Shown here: positions 1 to 8,965 of the stretch, one piece after another | How the letters are laid out: the number at the start of each line of letters is the position of its first letter | Position numbering within the stretch: the first letter of the stretch is position 1 | Assembly (NCBI RefSeq): GCF_900170025.1 | Contig: NZ_FWEX01000005.1 | Location: forward strand, 605,073-669,072 | DNA length: 64,000 nt | From: Nitrospira sp. ND1 | GTDB lineage: Bacteria; Nitrospirota; Nitrospiria; Nitrospirales; Nitrospiraceae | Direction: 5' to 3' | Made by a program: the position numbers and the translations under genes | Notes under the pieces: generated by a model | Database searches by the model: none | What the model was told of the DNA's origin: nothing | The model's input: the letters and a program-made list of their open reading frames with translations, nothing else

Positions 1-1
1 T

Positions 2-1882
2 CCGCGCTGGCCGAACTTTCTGCCCGTGGCGGGGTGGTTGATGGCGCTGCATCTGTTCTTTGGCTACTTCAAGCTCGACGTGCGCAAGAAGGCCTCCGAA
101 GCTGTCCGGAAGCTGCTGTCGTTGCAACCACCGAAAGCCCGGGTTCGTCGAGGCGAGCAGTTCATCGAAGCGCTCACCAGTGACGTGACGGCCGGCGAGA
201 TCGTGGAGGTCCGGCCAGGGGAACGGATTCCGCTCGATGGTGAGGTCATCGAGGGGATGGCTAGTGTCGATGAATCCAGCTTCACCGGGGAATCGATCCC
301 CTCCGCCAAGGAGATTGGGACGAAGGTGATCGGGGGGACGCTGAATTTGGATGGGCGGCTCATCGTGCGAGTGACCAAAGTCGGCAGTGAGACCTTCCTG
401 AGCCAGATTGTCCGGCTCATGACCCAAATAGCCGAGCGCAAGCCGCCGATTGAACTGTTGGCCGATCGGTTGATGAACTACTACGGGCCCGTCGTCTTTC
501 TCATCGCCGGCCTGGCCTTTGCGGTCTGGGCCTTCGGAACCGGTGATTACACCCAGGCCACCCTCGTGCTGCTGACGACGGTCATTATGGGCTATCCCTG
601 TGCCTTGGGGATCACGACGCCCATGCTGGCCGCGATTGCCGGCGGCAAGGGCATTGCGATCGGGCTGTTGGTCAAGGCCAGCGAGGTCTTCCATGGACTG
701 TCGATCGTGAATACGGTGGTCTTCGACAAGACGGGGACGCTTACCTACGGTCGGCCAACGGTTACGGATCTGGTCCCGATGGGCACGGACCGTGTGGAAT
801 TGTTGAAGGTGGCGGGGGCGGTGGAGGCCTCCTCCGAACATCCCCTGGGTCAGGCCATCCACTTCTTTGCGGAACGGGAGGATGTCCACACCGCTGCGAT
901 CGAGCAATTCCGGGCTTGGCCAGGCAAAGGGGTGTCAGGCATGGTTCAAGGTGTAGAGGTGTTTGCTGGCAAGCCGTCATTTATCGAGGAGCGCGGCGTA
1001 AAGCTCGCTCAGGACGTCCGCACTCAGATTGACCGGCTCCATGGAGCAGGGAAAACGGTGGTGGTGATCGTTCGCGGAGGCACACTGCTGGGACTCGTGG
1101 GCCTGCAAGATACGCCTCGGCCCGGCACGAAACGGCTGATCGAGAAGCTCCGTGAGCGCGGATTGAAGACGGTGATGTTGACCGGGGATGCCTGCCGCGT
1201 GGCAGAAGCCATCGGCCAGACGCTCATGATGGATGAGGTCCGAGCGGAATTGCTCCCGCGAGAGAAGGTCGAGGCCATTGAAGCGCTGCAACGCGAGGGG
1301 CGGAAGGTCGCGATGGTGGGAGACGGCATTAACGACGCCCCCGCCCTGGCGCAAGCAGATGTCGGTATCGCAATCGGGGCCGGAACGGATGTCGCGATTG
1401 AATCGGCCGGCGTCATTCTGGTCGGCGACCGACCAGATGACGTCCTGAACGCCTTGACGTTGGGCAAGGCGAGTTACCGCACGTTGACCGGCAACGTGGT
1501 CGTGGCCGTCTTCTTCAACATCGTGGGGATGCTCTTCGCCGCGTTCGGGTATGTCACCCCCCTGTTTGCGGTCGTCTTTATGGTCGTGAGTATCTTTGCC
1601 ATCCTCCTCAACACGCTCAGGATCCGTTGGATGAAACTAGAGCGCGAGGCGGTGCCGGAGCACGCCCCACTGGCAGAGCGGGAATTCCTGATCCCCAACA
1701 TGGTCTGCGAGGGCTGCGCCACGAAGATTCAGCAGAGCCTGCAAGCAGTCCCTGGAGTCCGCGAGGTGAAACCCAAAGTGGCCCAGAAACATGTCCAGGT
1801 CACCTATGAGCCCGCAAAGGTCCAGGCAGAACGTCTGAAGGAAGTCATTGGGCAGGCGGGGTTTACAGCGCTCGAAGCGTAA
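2..1882 (+). CDS. Heavy-metal P1B-type ATPase, 5' partial, with C-terminal HMA domain
   Basis: The reading frame is open to the left edge, so the start lies outside the window; 626 residues are present. Family knowledge: P1B ATPases export soft metals from the cytoplasm using ATP. Visible motifs are TGES in the actuator domain, DKTGTLT (phosphorylated Asp), SSEHPLG (HP motif) and GDGINDAP. The membrane motif that is normally CPC reads GYPCALG, so the first metal-binding Cys is a Tyr. The last ~65 residues form a heavy-metal-associated domain (NMVCEGC), unusual because HMA domains normally sit at the N terminus. The last membrane helices read FFNIVGM and FMVVSIF, not the usual Cu(I) signature. 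Export of a soft metal is likely; which metal is open. Confidence 0.93.
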   Translation, partial: PRWPNFLPVAGWLMALHLFFGYFKLDVRKKASEAVRKLLSLQPPKARVRRGEQFIEALTSDVTAGEIVEVRPGERIPLDGEVIEGMASVDESSFTGESIPSAKEIGTKVIGGTLNLDGRLIVRVTKVGSETFLSQIVRLMTQIAERKPPIELLADRLMNYYGPVVFLIAGLAFAVWAFGTGDYTQATLVLLTTVIMGYPCALGITTPMLAAIAGGKGIAIGLLVKASEVFHGLSIVNTVVFDKTGTLTYGRPTVTDLVPMGTDRVELLKVAGAVEASSEHPLGQAIHFFAEREDVHTAAIEQFRAWPGKGVSGMVQGVEVFAGKPSFIEERGVKLAQDVRTQIDRLHGAGKTVVVIVRGGTLLGLVGLQDTPRPGTKRLIEKLRERGLKTVMLTGDACRVAEAIGQTLMMDEVRAELLPREKVEAIEALQREGRKVAMVGDGINDAPALAQADVGIAIGAGTDVAIESAGVILVGDRPDDVLNALTLGKASYRTLTGNVVVAVFFNIVGMLFAAFGYVTPLFAVVFMVVSIFAILLNTLRIRWMKLEREAVPEHAPLAEREFLIPNMVCEGCATKIQQSLQAVPGVREVKPKVAQKHVQVTYEPAKVQAERLKEVIGQAGFTALEA

Positions 1883-1896
1883 AGGCGGTGATCGCC

Positions 1897-1983
1897 ATGT
1901 GTCCATGGGTCGACACGCTCGGCTTCTGCCCGTATGAGGTGGCATCCCGCGTCTGGCAGTGGGTGCAAGGCCTCTTTGCGTAA
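1897..1983 (+). CDS. Small ORF, 28 aa, tryptophan/cysteine-containing
   Basis: A 28-codon frame starts 15 bases after the ATPase stop, with a good ribosome binding site (aaaggcgg, 8 bases upstream of ATG). The peptide starts MCPWVDTLGFCPYEV and ends WQWVQGLFA, giving two Cys and an amphipathic, Trp-rich tail. It could be a small membrane-associated partner of the ATPase. No family is recognised, and a chance ORF cannot be excluded. Confidence 0.35.
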   Translation: MCPWVDTLGFCPYEVASRVWQWVQGLFA

Positions 1984-1993
1984 TCAGAAAAGG

Positions 1994-2042
1994 GCAATAA
2001 ACGGGCGACCGGTCTACTGTGCGCCGGTCGCCAATTTATTGC
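1994..2042 (+). terminator. Long imperfect hairpin after the P1B ATPase
   Basis: About 20 bases beginning gcaataaa and including ggcgaccgg pair with their inverted copy ending aatttattgc, around a 9-10 base loop with two mismatches. It separates the ATPase from the MerR gene. There is no clear T-tract, so it may be a terminator or an RNA-stabilising hairpin. Confidence 0.5.
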
Positions 2043-2093
2043 GTCAGTCATGAGCAAGTTTGATCCTATCCAAGTCGGCGCGTCCTAAATCCC

Positions 2094-2125
2094 TTGACTC
2101 GGTACTATGGTACAGGGGGTATTGT
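2094..2125 (+). promoter_or_regulatory. MerR-type promoter/operator
   Basis: A TTGACT -35 box and a TATTGT -10 box are separated by 20 bases. The spacer holds the imperfect dyad GGTACTATGGTAC. Over-long spacers with a central dyad are the hallmark of promoters untwisted by MerR-family activators. The site lies directly upstream of the MerR gene on the same strand, which suggests autoregulation together with the AhpD-like gene. Confidence 0.75.
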
Positions 2126-2143
2126 TCGCAATGGGGTGATGGC

Positions 2144-2584
2144 ATGGCCACTGAACTGACGATCGGACGGCTCGCCAAGCAAGTTGGCGTCAATGTTCAG
2201 ACGGTCCGATACTATGAACGGCGGAAGCTGCTCCCGCCGACCTCCCGCATGCCATCAGGCTACCGCCTCTACGGCAATGAGGCACTTAGGCGCTTACAGT
2301 TCATTCGAAACGCCCAAGCGCTCGGTTTCACGCTCCGCGAGATCGCTGAGTTGCTCGCCCTCCGGGTTGCCTCAACGGCTCGTTGTGGTGAGGTGCTGGA
2401 GAAAGCTCGGGCGAAACTCGTGCAGGTGGAATCCAAAGTTGACGACTTGCAGGCACTGGCCCGCGCGCTGAAAAGTTTGATCCGGGCTTGCAGAGTTGGC
2501 CGGCCCACCGGTCACTGTCCGATTTTGATGAGCCTCGAAGACGAAACACAAGCCGGTGCGAAGAAAGGAGTGGCAAAAGGATGA
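2144..2584 (+). CDS. MerR-family metal-responsive regulator (Hg-type cysteines)
   Basis: 146 residues. The N terminus is a MerR winged helix (TIGRLAKQVGVNVQTVRYYE), followed by a long dimerisation helix. Three cysteines fall where mercury MerR has its ligands: STARC near residue 83, then C-x8-C in ACRVGRPTGHCPI. This spacing matches Hg(II) MerR, although Zn/Pb/Cd sensors are related. ATG 2144 is preferred over an upstream in-frame start because the family's N terminus begins there and the upstream start lies before the promoter. The stop overlaps the next start (ATGA). No merA or merT is nearby, so the regulon appears to be this two-gene operon. Confidence 0.9.
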   Translation: MATELTIGRLAKQVGVNVQTVRYYERRKLLPPTSRMPSGYRLYGNEALRRLQFIRNAQALGFTLREIAELLALRVASTARCGEVLEKARAKLVQVESKVDDLQALARALKSLIRACRVGRPTGHCPILMSLEDETQAGAKKGVAKG

Positions 2585-2955
2585 CAACAGACCGCGAGAG
2601 TTTGTTCGCGGAATTACGTCGCTTAAGTCCACAGGTCACCGGCGGCTTACTACGCATGCGCCAGGAAACCTATCGGGATGCGGCTGTCGCAGCCAAATAT
2701 AAACTGCTGGCAGCAATGGTCGTCTCCATCACCATTCGTTGCGAACCCTGTATCAGGGCGTATGTGAGGATGGCCTATGATAAGGGTGTCTCACAGGAGG
2801 AACTGATTGAATTCCTCGAAGTGGCCATGACGATGCAAGGCTGTCCGGGGGAAGAGTGGGCGCTCAAGGCCTATCGCGTCTACAAGGAATGTCTGATGGG
2901 TGGGCCCATAGGCACGACCGCGCTGTGTTGCGAGCACGGAGGTTCTGACGCATGA
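2581..2955 (+). CDS. AhpD-like / carboxymuconolactone decarboxylase-fold protein
   Basis: 124 residues, overlapping the MerR stop by 4 bases, so translationally coupled. The all-helical fold contains the AhpD signature CEPCIRAYV, a redox CxxC that acts in peroxide or disulfide chemistry in the family. The C terminus carries extra cysteines (MQGCPGEEW, TALCCEHGG). In this context a metal- or thiol-stress reductase is plausible. A role in organomercurial or Hg detoxification is only inference from the regulator. Confidence 0.85.
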   Translation: MTTDRESLFAELRRLSPQVTGGLLRMRQETYRDAAVAAKYKLLAAMVVSITIRCEPCIRAYVRMAYDKGVSQEELIEFLEVAMTMQGCPGEEWALKAYRVYKECLMGGPIGTTALCCEHGGSDA

Positions 2956-3051
2956 GAGAAGACGACTGGTCTGGCGTGGTATTTCTGAACGTCTAGAATC
3001 TGTTGCGCGACTGTGTGGCGAGACGGTAGGCTACGAATCATGAGGCACTCC

Positions 3052-3669
3052 ATGAATAAGAGGAACCCATCAGAACCACAAGGCGAGGGTTTCTTCACCG
3101 CCTCGAACGCGACTCCGGAGCCTCACCTGAACGACATGATCCAACGGCTTCTAGAGCATGAGTTTGCGTTCCGAGTGTTTTTACGCCGTCGTGTCGGTGA
3201 CGAGACTCTGGCGGAGGACTTATTGCAACAAAGCCTCATCCGAGCCGTTCAAAGTCACCATTCCGTACGAAATGATGAAAGTGTGGTGGCCTGGTTCTAT
3301 AAAATCATTCGCCACACACTCATCGACTATTATCGGTCGAAAGGCGCAGAAGCTCGCCGCAATGAAGCCTTTCTCCAAGAACTGACTCTCTCCGGAGACG
3401 ATAAGGAGCCTCCACTCGATGAGGTAAAGGCCACCGTCTGCACCTGCCTCCAACGTCTGCTTCCAAAGCTGCCTTCGAACTATGCCGCGCTCATCCGGAG
3501 AATCGATCTCGAGGACGAATCTCCGAAATGCGTCGCAGAGGAGTTAAAGATTTCTCAAAACAATCTCACGGTTCGTTTGCACCGAGCCCGTCAAGCCTTG
3601 CGCGCCAGCCTGGAACAGTCCTGCGGCGTCTGCAGCAAGCACGGCTGCCTGAATTGCACCTGCGAATAA
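3052..3669 (+). CDS. ECF sigma factor with C-terminal cysteine-rich domain (CorE-like)
   Basis: 205 residues from ATG 3052, chosen for the gagg six bases upstream; ATG 3040 and GTG 3013 are in-frame alternatives. Region 2 (DETLAEDLLQQSLIRA, AWFYKIIRHTLIDYYR) and region 4 (AEELKISQNNLTVRLHRAR) are clear. The last 14 residues read CGVCSKHGCLNCTC. Family knowledge: CorE-type ECF factors carry a Cys-rich tail that senses Co, Cu or Cd directly and need no anti-sigma factor. No anti-sigma gene is adjacent, and copper genes follow directly, so metal-responsive control of them is likely. Confidence 0.88.
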   Translation: MNKRNPSEPQGEGFFTASNATPEPHLNDMIQRLLEHEFAFRVFLRRRVGDETLAEDLLQQSLIRAVQSHHSVRNDESVVAWFYKIIRHTLIDYYRSKGAEARRNEAFLQELTLSGDDKEPPLDEVKATVCTCLQRLLPKLPSNYAALIRRIDLEDESPKCVAEELKISQNNLTVRLHRARQALRASLEQSCGVCSKHGCLNCTCE

Positions 3670-3787
3670 CCCAGCCTGTCGGCACTATCCGCAACGACGA
3701 GTCCTAGCCTGATCCCCACGCCAGCTCAATTGTATCGACAGACACTGTAATAATTGGCGCCCTCTTCCGTCTGAAGGGGTGAAGGAT

Positions 3788-3813
3788 GCGCGTTTCTTGA
3801 TTGTGAGACGCGC
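3788..3813 (+). other. Hairpin in the leader of the copper chaperone gene
   Basis: gcgcgtttc pairs with gagacgcgc (one mismatch) around an 8-base loop, 28 bases before the HMA gene. It is not followed by a T-tract. It may stabilise the leader or be part of an operator; function unknown. Confidence 0.4.
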
Positions 3814-3840
3814 GAAACCCACTCACTGAGGAGGTTCGCC

Positions 3841-4059
3841 ATGGACGAATTGACCCTGAAGATCACCGGGATGAGCTGCGGGCATTGCGTCGGACAGGTC
3901 ACGAAGGCGCTGACCCGGCTCGACGGCGTGCAGGTGCACAGCGTGAAGGTCGGCGAGGCCATCGTCGTGTATGACCCGAGGGAAATCGTTCCCACGGAGA
4001 TTATCCTGGCTATGAACGAGGCGGGATATGAGGCCCAGTTGGTCAGGAGGGTGGCATGA
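3841..4059 (+). CDS. copZ: CopZ-like heavy-metal-associated chaperone
   Basis: A 72-residue single HMA (ferredoxin-like) domain with the metal motif GMSCGHC at residues ~10-16. Such proteins carry Cu(I) in the cytoplasm and hand it to CopA. A strong gaggagg site precedes the ATG. The stop overlaps the next start by 4 bases, and CopA lies two genes downstream, consistent with one copper operon. Confidence 0.92.
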   Translation: MDELTLKITGMSCGHCVGQVTKALTRLDGVQVHSVKVGEAIVVYDPREIVPTEIILAMNEAGYEAQLVRRVA

Positions 4060-4436
4060 GCATGATGGAATGGATCGTCATCATCGGCGGCATCTCCTCA
4101 ATCGCCTGGATCAATTGGTATTTCTTTCTGGCCCGACAGCCGGTGTCGAACGCCGGGATCGACGGGGAGGGAGTCCAGGAGGTTGCCATTGTGGTTGAAG
4201 GCGGCTATCACCCAGCCGTCGTAAGCGTCAAGAGGGACAGGCCGGTCCGGCTCGTCTTCGACCGCCGAGAACGGTCAGGTTGTTCTGAAGAGATCGTCTT
4301 TCCGGATTTCGGGGTCCGCAAGTTCTTGCCCGCCTTCCGAAAGACCACGCTCGAGCTGACGCCGGCACAGACAGGCAATTTCGAGTTCACCTGCGGGATG
4401 AGCATGCTGCGCGGTCGGCTCATCGTGCAAGACTGA
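4056..4436 (+). CDS. Membrane-anchored cupredoxin-like protein
   Basis: 126 residues: an N-terminal membrane helix (residues ~4-25), then a beta-sandwich cupredoxin-like domain. The ending [14 protein letters not shown] resembles the copper loop of the EfeO/cupredoxin-1 group, with Cys and Met ligands. It overlaps the chaperone stop, and CopA starts 13 bases after it. It probably binds periplasmic copper or passes it on to the efflux systems. Confidence 0.82.
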   Translation: MSMMEWIVIIGGISSIAWINWYFFLARQPVSNAGIDGEGVQEVAIVVEGGYHPAVVSVKRDRPVRLVFDRRERSGCSEEIVFPDFGVRKFLPAFRKTTLELTPAQTGNFEFTCGMSMLRGRLIVQD

Positions 4437-4449
4437 CGAGGAGGAAACC

Positions 4450-6879
4450 ATGCCGACCACGACTCCCTTGGTGCTGATAGAGAAACGGAACCGGACAGAT
4501 ACGGACGAAACCGGAACCAATGCAGCGACCACCCGTGAGAAGGTCACGATTCCCGTGAAGGGCATGACCTGCGCCGCCTGTCAGGCGCGGGTACAACGGG
4601 CGCTACAAGCAAAACCTGGCGTCCTCGACGCCTCAGTGAACCTCATGCTGAAGAGCGCCGTCGTCACGTACGATCCCACGGCGACCTCCCCCATGGTCCT
4701 GGTCGAGGCGATTCGCGAGACCGGGTATGGCGCAGAACTTGCCGCGCAGGATCAGACCGCGTTCGATGAACAGGAGGCCCAGGATCGGGCGCAGGAGGAA
4801 GAGTATCGGGAACTCAGGCACAAGGCGTTAGTGAGTGGAAGTATCGGTGTGTTGGCCATGACACTGTCCATGCCGCTCATGGGGGCTGCCGAGGCGGATG
4901 TCCATGGACCGGTTGCCGATCCGTTCATGCGATGGGCGATGGAATCAATGACCCCCGTCATACGTGCCGGCGCTCCCTGGCTCTATACGTTCACCCCATG
5001 GGTGTTATCCTACGCGCTGCTGACGCTGACCCTGCTCGTCATGGGGTGGGCGGGGCGGCACTTCTACGTGCGCGCCTGGTCCGCCTTCCGACATCACTCG
5101 GCAGACATGAACACACTCATCGCCGTGGGCACAGGGGCAGCCTTCCTCTACTCCGTATTGGCGACTGTGGTGCCGGAGTTCTTCCTGAGTCGAGGCGTGC
5201 TGCCGGACCTCTATTACGAGGCGGTGATCATGATCATTGCGCTGATCCTGACCGGCAATGCGCTGGAGGCGCGGGCCAAACGACAGACTTCTGCGGCCTT
5301 GAGGCGTCTGATGGAACTCCAACCGAACACCGCGCGGGTGGTACGGGCCGGCGCTGAGGTCGACATCCCCGTGAACGAGGTCCAGGGGGATGAAATCGTG
5401 GTCGTGCGACCGGGAGAACGCATTCCTGTAGATGGAGCCATCATTTCGGGGACGAGCGCGGTCGATGAATCGATGGTGACGGGCGAATCATTGCCGGTCG
5501 AGAAACAGCCCGGGGATCGCCTCATTGGTGGCACGATCAATCGGACCGGCGCCTTCCAGTATCGCGCGACGACGCTGGGGGCGGACAGCGTCCTGGCCCA
5601 CATCGTCAAGCTGATGCGTGAGGCTCAGGGTTCACGGGCACCGATCCAGAAGCTCGCCGATCAGGTCAGCGGGATCTTCGTGCCGATCGTGCTGTCACTC
5701 GCGATCGCGACGTTTGTGATCTGGTTTGTTACCGCTGGCCAGGCGCCGGCCGTACGCGCGTTTGCCGCAGCAGTCGCGGTCTTGATCATTGCCTGCCCCT
5801 GCGCGATGGGACTTGCCGTGCCGACTGCCGTCATGGTGGCGACCGGCAAGGGAGCCGAAGGGGGTATTTTGATCAAGGGCGGCGAGGCGTTGCAGCGGGC
5901 CGGCCAGATCAACACCGTCGTGTTGGATAAGACCGGCACGATCACCGAGGGGCGACCGACCGTCACGGACGTGGTACCGGTTTTGGGCACGGAGTGGTCC
6001 GAAAAAGATCTCGTACGGCTTGTCGCCTCGATCGAGACCTCCTCTGAACATCCGCTGGCTGAGGCGATCGTGCGCTATGCAAACGAGCAGTCGCTGCCCC
6101 TGGCGACGGCAGACTCCTTCCAATCGGTCACGGGACGGGGAGCAACTGGCGTGGTAGATGGTGCCGCGCTTGCCGTCGGCAATGAGGCGCTCATGGCCGA
6201 TTACGCGGTGGATCTCATCGCAACGAAAGAGGAGGCGGAACGTCTAGCCGGCGAGGGGAAAACGCCGATGTATATCGCGATCAACGGGAAGTTGGCGGGG
6301 GTGATCGCCGTAGCCGATCCGATCAAGCCCACATCCCGTGAGGCCATTCAAAGGCTGAACCGACTGGGGCTCACGGTGGTGATGCTGACCGGGGATCATC
6401 AACGCACCGCAGAGGCCATCGCACGGCAGGCCGGGATCGACCGCGTGGTCGCTGGGGTATTGCCGGAGGGCAAAGTGGCCGAAGTCCGACGCCGTCAGCA
6501 GGCGGGAGAGGTCGTCGCGATGGTGGGCGATGGCATCAACGATGCTCCAGCCCTGGCGCAGGCCGATGTCGGGTTCGCGATCGGCACCGGCACCGGCACC
6601 GATATCGCCCTAGAAGCGAGCGATGTGACGTTGATGCGGAACGATCTCCACGGCGTCGCGTCGGCTATTCTTCTGGCCAGGCGAACGATGCGGACGATGA
6701 AACAGAATTTGTTCTGGGCATTTGTCTATAACGTCGTCGGCATTCCAGTAGCGGCCGGCATTCTCTACCCGGCCTTCGGTATTCTGCTCAGCCCCATTCT
6801 CGCCAGTGCGGCCATGGCGTTCAGTTCAGTCAGCGTGGTGACGAACAGCCTGCGGCTCCGGCGTGCGCGGGTGGCGTGA
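4450..6879 (+). CDS. copA: Cu(I)-exporting P1B-type ATPase CopA
   Basis: 809 residues, a normal CopA length. An N-terminal HMA domain ([15 protein letters not shown], ~38-52) is followed by eight membrane helices, TGES, CPC (IACPCAMGL), [14 protein letters not shown] and GDGINDAP. The last helices have the Cu(I)-type YN and MAFSS residues. It pumps Cu(I) out of the cytoplasm and is the third gene of the chaperone-cupredoxin operon. One oddity: after [15 protein letters not shown] the sequence reads AIGTGTGTD, where relatives have one GT fewer. The DNA there is three ggcacc units, suggesting a 6-base slippage insertion near the Mg/P-domain loop. Confidence 0.95.
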   Translation: MPTTTPLVLIEKRNRTDTDETGTNAATTREKVTIPVKGMTCAACQARVQRALQAKPGVLDASVNLMLKSAVVTYDPTATSPMVLVEAIRETGYGAELAAQDQTAFDEQEAQDRAQEEEYRELRHKALVSGSIGVLAMTLSMPLMGAAEADVHGPVADPFMRWAMESMTPVIRAGAPWLYTFTPWVLSYALLTLTLLVMGWAGRHFYVRAWSAFRHHSADMNTLIAVGTGAAFLYSVLATVVPEFFLSRGVLPDLYYEAVIMIIALILTGNALEARAKRQTSAALRRLMELQPNTARVVRAGAEVDIPVNEVQGDEIVVVRPGERIPVDGAIISGTSAVDESMVTGESLPVEKQPGDRLIGGTINRTGAFQYRATTLGADSVLAHIVKLMREAQGSRAPIQKLADQVSGIFVPIVLSLAIATFVIWFVTAGQAPAVRAFAAAVAVLIIACPCAMGLAVPTAVMVATGKGAEGGILIKGGEALQRAGQINTVVLDKTGTITEGRPTVTDVVPVLGTEWSEKDLVRLVASIETSSEHPLAEAIVRYANEQSLPLATADSFQSVTGRGATGVVDGAALAVGNEALMADYAVDLIATKEEAERLAGEGKTPMYIAINGKLAGVIAVADPIKPTSREAIQRLNRLGLTVVMLTGDHQRTAEAIARQAGIDRVVAGVLPEGKVAEVRRRQQAGEVVAMVGDGINDAPALAQADVGFAIGTGTGTDIALEASDVTLMRNDLHGVASAILLARRTMRTMKQNLFWAFVYNVVGIPVAAGILYPAFGILLSPILASAAMAFSSVSVVTNSLRLRRARVA

Positions 6880-7173
6880 GGAGTTCGGAGAGACGAAAGG
6901 AGAAGTTGTGAGGCGCTTTGCTACGGTATGACATGGACGATTGACCCGAAATGCGTCAAGAGAATCCATCTATGAGGTTCATGGTTTGCGGTGAAGGTTT
7001 GCGTAAGTTGCTAAAAACACATGCAATAACTAAATGCTGCCGTTCTCATTGGCTGGGCACCGCTCATGCTTATCTACAGGCGAGTGAGTCGACAGACTTG
7101 ACGTGATGGCTACAAATTGGCAAAGGCTGTGCACAAAGTCGGGGGAGCCGTGCTCCAGGGAGTGCTTGGTTCA

Positions 7174-7530
7174 ATGATTCCGCGGATGAATAGGCAGTGT
7201 ATCGTGCTGGTACTCGCCTTCGCCCTCTGCCAGGTGATCGGTATGATGTGTGCCGTACCCGATCTGTCGGTCCCGAAAGGAACCGCCATCTTGCTGGAAG
7301 AAGGTGTGACATGCCCGATGGATGGGACAGTCATGTGTCCGCCGTCACTCACTTCGTCTCCCGAACGCCAGATAAAGAACAACATGGTCACAGACATTGA
7401 TCATGCGCCGATCCTACTCAGCGTTGCCGTAGCTCTTAGAAGTTCTTCAGTCCCGACGCCGCGGTTTTGGAGCAGTGTGTTGTCCATTGTTTCCGTCTCC
7501 ATAGGTTCTTCCCCGGTCCTCAGGATCTGA
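7174..7530 (+). CDS. Small exported protein preceding the Cus-type efflux operon
   Basis: 118 residues from ATG 7174 (aggag 11 bases upstream). The N terminus is a hydrophobic signal (CIVLVLAFALCQVIGMMC), followed by a Cys/Met-containing stretch (GVTCPMDGTVMCPP) and a second hydrophobic part. No family is recognised firmly. Similar small Cys-bearing exported proteins sit in front of the clusters at 27 and 30 kb, suggesting a shared metal-binding or sensing role. The preceding ~290 bases hold nothing identifiable. Confidence 0.6.
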   Translation: MIPRMNRQCIVLVLAFALCQVIGMMCAVPDLSVPKGTAILLEEGVTCPMDGTVMCPPSLTSSPERQIKNNMVTDIDHAPILLSVAVALRSSSVPTPRFWSSVLSIVSVSIGSSPVLRI

Positions 7531-7621
7531 TCCCACACCGCCAATTCGTTCACGTACCGCTCAATGTCCAACATTGAGTGGTACGGATTCCATTACTCAA
7601 CGTCCTCCTGGAGGTGCTGTC

Positions 7622-8965
7622 GTGAAACGATCACTCGTTCATAGCCTGTCGTGGGTCTTTTCTGCCCTCACACTCTCCATCTTGGGTCTCACCTCACTGA
7701 GTGTCAGTGGCGCACAAGAGACTGGTGGGGTTATACGCTCGGATAGCGCGGTCCACACGGCACCCGGTGACGACCGGGTTCATCTCCAGAGTCTCATCGA
7801 GGAACTCGCTCGGCAGAACCCGGAGATTCAGGCAGCGCGAGAGCGGTGGGAGGCAGCCAAAGCCGTCGTTCCCCAGGTGCAAACGCTCCCGGATCCCAAG
7901 CTTCAGGTCGGCTATCAACGGATGCCAATGGTGGAGCCGCTTCAAGGGGCCATGTACGGTCTTGCGCAGGAAATTCCATTCCCTGGCAAGCTGCGCCTCC
8001 GAGGCGAAGTCGCCACGAGAGAGGCGGAGCGGTTCGAGCAGGAGTATCTTGCGACGCGGCTCCGGTTGATCGCCCGGCTGAAGCAGGCTTATTTCGATCT
8101 CCATTTCATCCACAAAGGGATTGAGATCGTCGAGCGAAACAAGCAACTGCTGCTGCAGTTCGAGAAGACGGCCAAAGCCCGCTACAGTGTGGGGCAAGCA
8201 GCCCAGCAGGACATCTTTCGTGCCCAGGTAGAGATTTCCCGTGTCCTCGACCGTCTCGCCGTGCTCGAACAGCAAAAAGAAAGTCTGCACGCGGAGATCA
8301 ATCGTCTCTTGAATCGTCCGCCTGCTGGGCCCCTCGGTACTCCCGAGGAGATCCATGTCACACTCCTGACTGTGCCGTTGCCGGACCTGAGTCAACGGGC
8401 CGAGGACTTCTCGCCTATCCTGAGAGCCTCCGTAAAGGGCGTGGAACGGGGCGAGCAAGCAGTTTCGCTCGCGCGGCGACAGTACTTTCCTGATTTTGAC
8501 ATCAATGCATTAGGACTGCGGAACGATCGCATTAACGACAACGGTTACCAGGTGATGCTCGGAATTAAGATTCCTCTCTGGTACGAAACGAAGCAGCGTC
8601 AAGGTGTGAGGGAGGCGGCTGCCGGTTTAAACAGTGCGCGCGAAGAGTTTACGGCCACGCGTCAGGAGGTCCTGTTCCAAGTGAAGGATTCATTCGTCCA
8701 GGCCCAGCGGGCGGAGCGGCTCGTGATGATCCTGCGTGATGCCATCATTCCACAGGCCGCCCTTGCTTTGCGAGCTGCGCAATCGAGCTATGCAGTCGGT
8801 AAAGTAGATTTCCTCACGCTCTTAAATAGTCTCTTGACGTTACAGGACAGTGAACTCGAGCTCCATGGTGAGATGGTCTCACATGAGAAAGCCTTTGCGA
8901 GGTTGGAAGCCATAACCGGTGGACCTTTGACTGGGGGAGTCCAGGAGGGAACTCAGGGCCAATGA
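7622..8965 (+). CDS. Outer-membrane efflux protein (CusC/CzcC, TolC family)
   Basis: About 447 residues from GTG 7622, chosen because ggaggt lies six bases upstream and a signal peptide follows directly; an upstream TTG (7574) is in frame but has no site. Two TolC-type repeats with long coiled helices are visible (LIEELARQNPEIQAARERWE, QAALALRAAQSSYAVGKVDF). It forms the outer-membrane channel of a tripartite RND pump. The stop overlaps the adaptor start (ATGA), so the three genes form an operon. Confidence 0.93.
   Translation: MKRSLVHSLSWVFSALTLSILGLTSLSVSGAQETGGVIRSDSAVHTAPGDDRVHLQSLIEELARQNPEIQAARERWEAAKAVVPQVQTLPDPKLQVGYQRMPMVEPLQGAMYGLAQEIPFPGKLRLRGEVATREAERFEQEYLATRLRLIARLKQAYFDLHFIHKGIEIVERNKQLLLQFEKTAKARYSVGQAAQQDIFRAQVEISRVLDRLAVLEQQKESLHAEINRLLNRPPAGPLGTPEEIHVTLLTVPLPDLSQRAEDFSPILRASVKGVERGEQAVSLARRQYFPDFDINALGLRNDRINDNGYQVMLGIKIPLWYETKQRQGVREAAAGLNSAREEFTATRQEVLFQVKDSFVQAQRAERLVMILRDAIIPQAALALRAAQSSYAVGKVDFLTLLNSLLTLQDSELELHGEMVSHEKAFARLEAITGGPLTGGVQEGTQGQ

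Noticed and set aside
64-441. Long open frames antisense to the ATPase, pump and phosphorylase genes
   Set aside because: They mirror the codon pattern of the real genes, lack ribosome sites and have unnatural composition.
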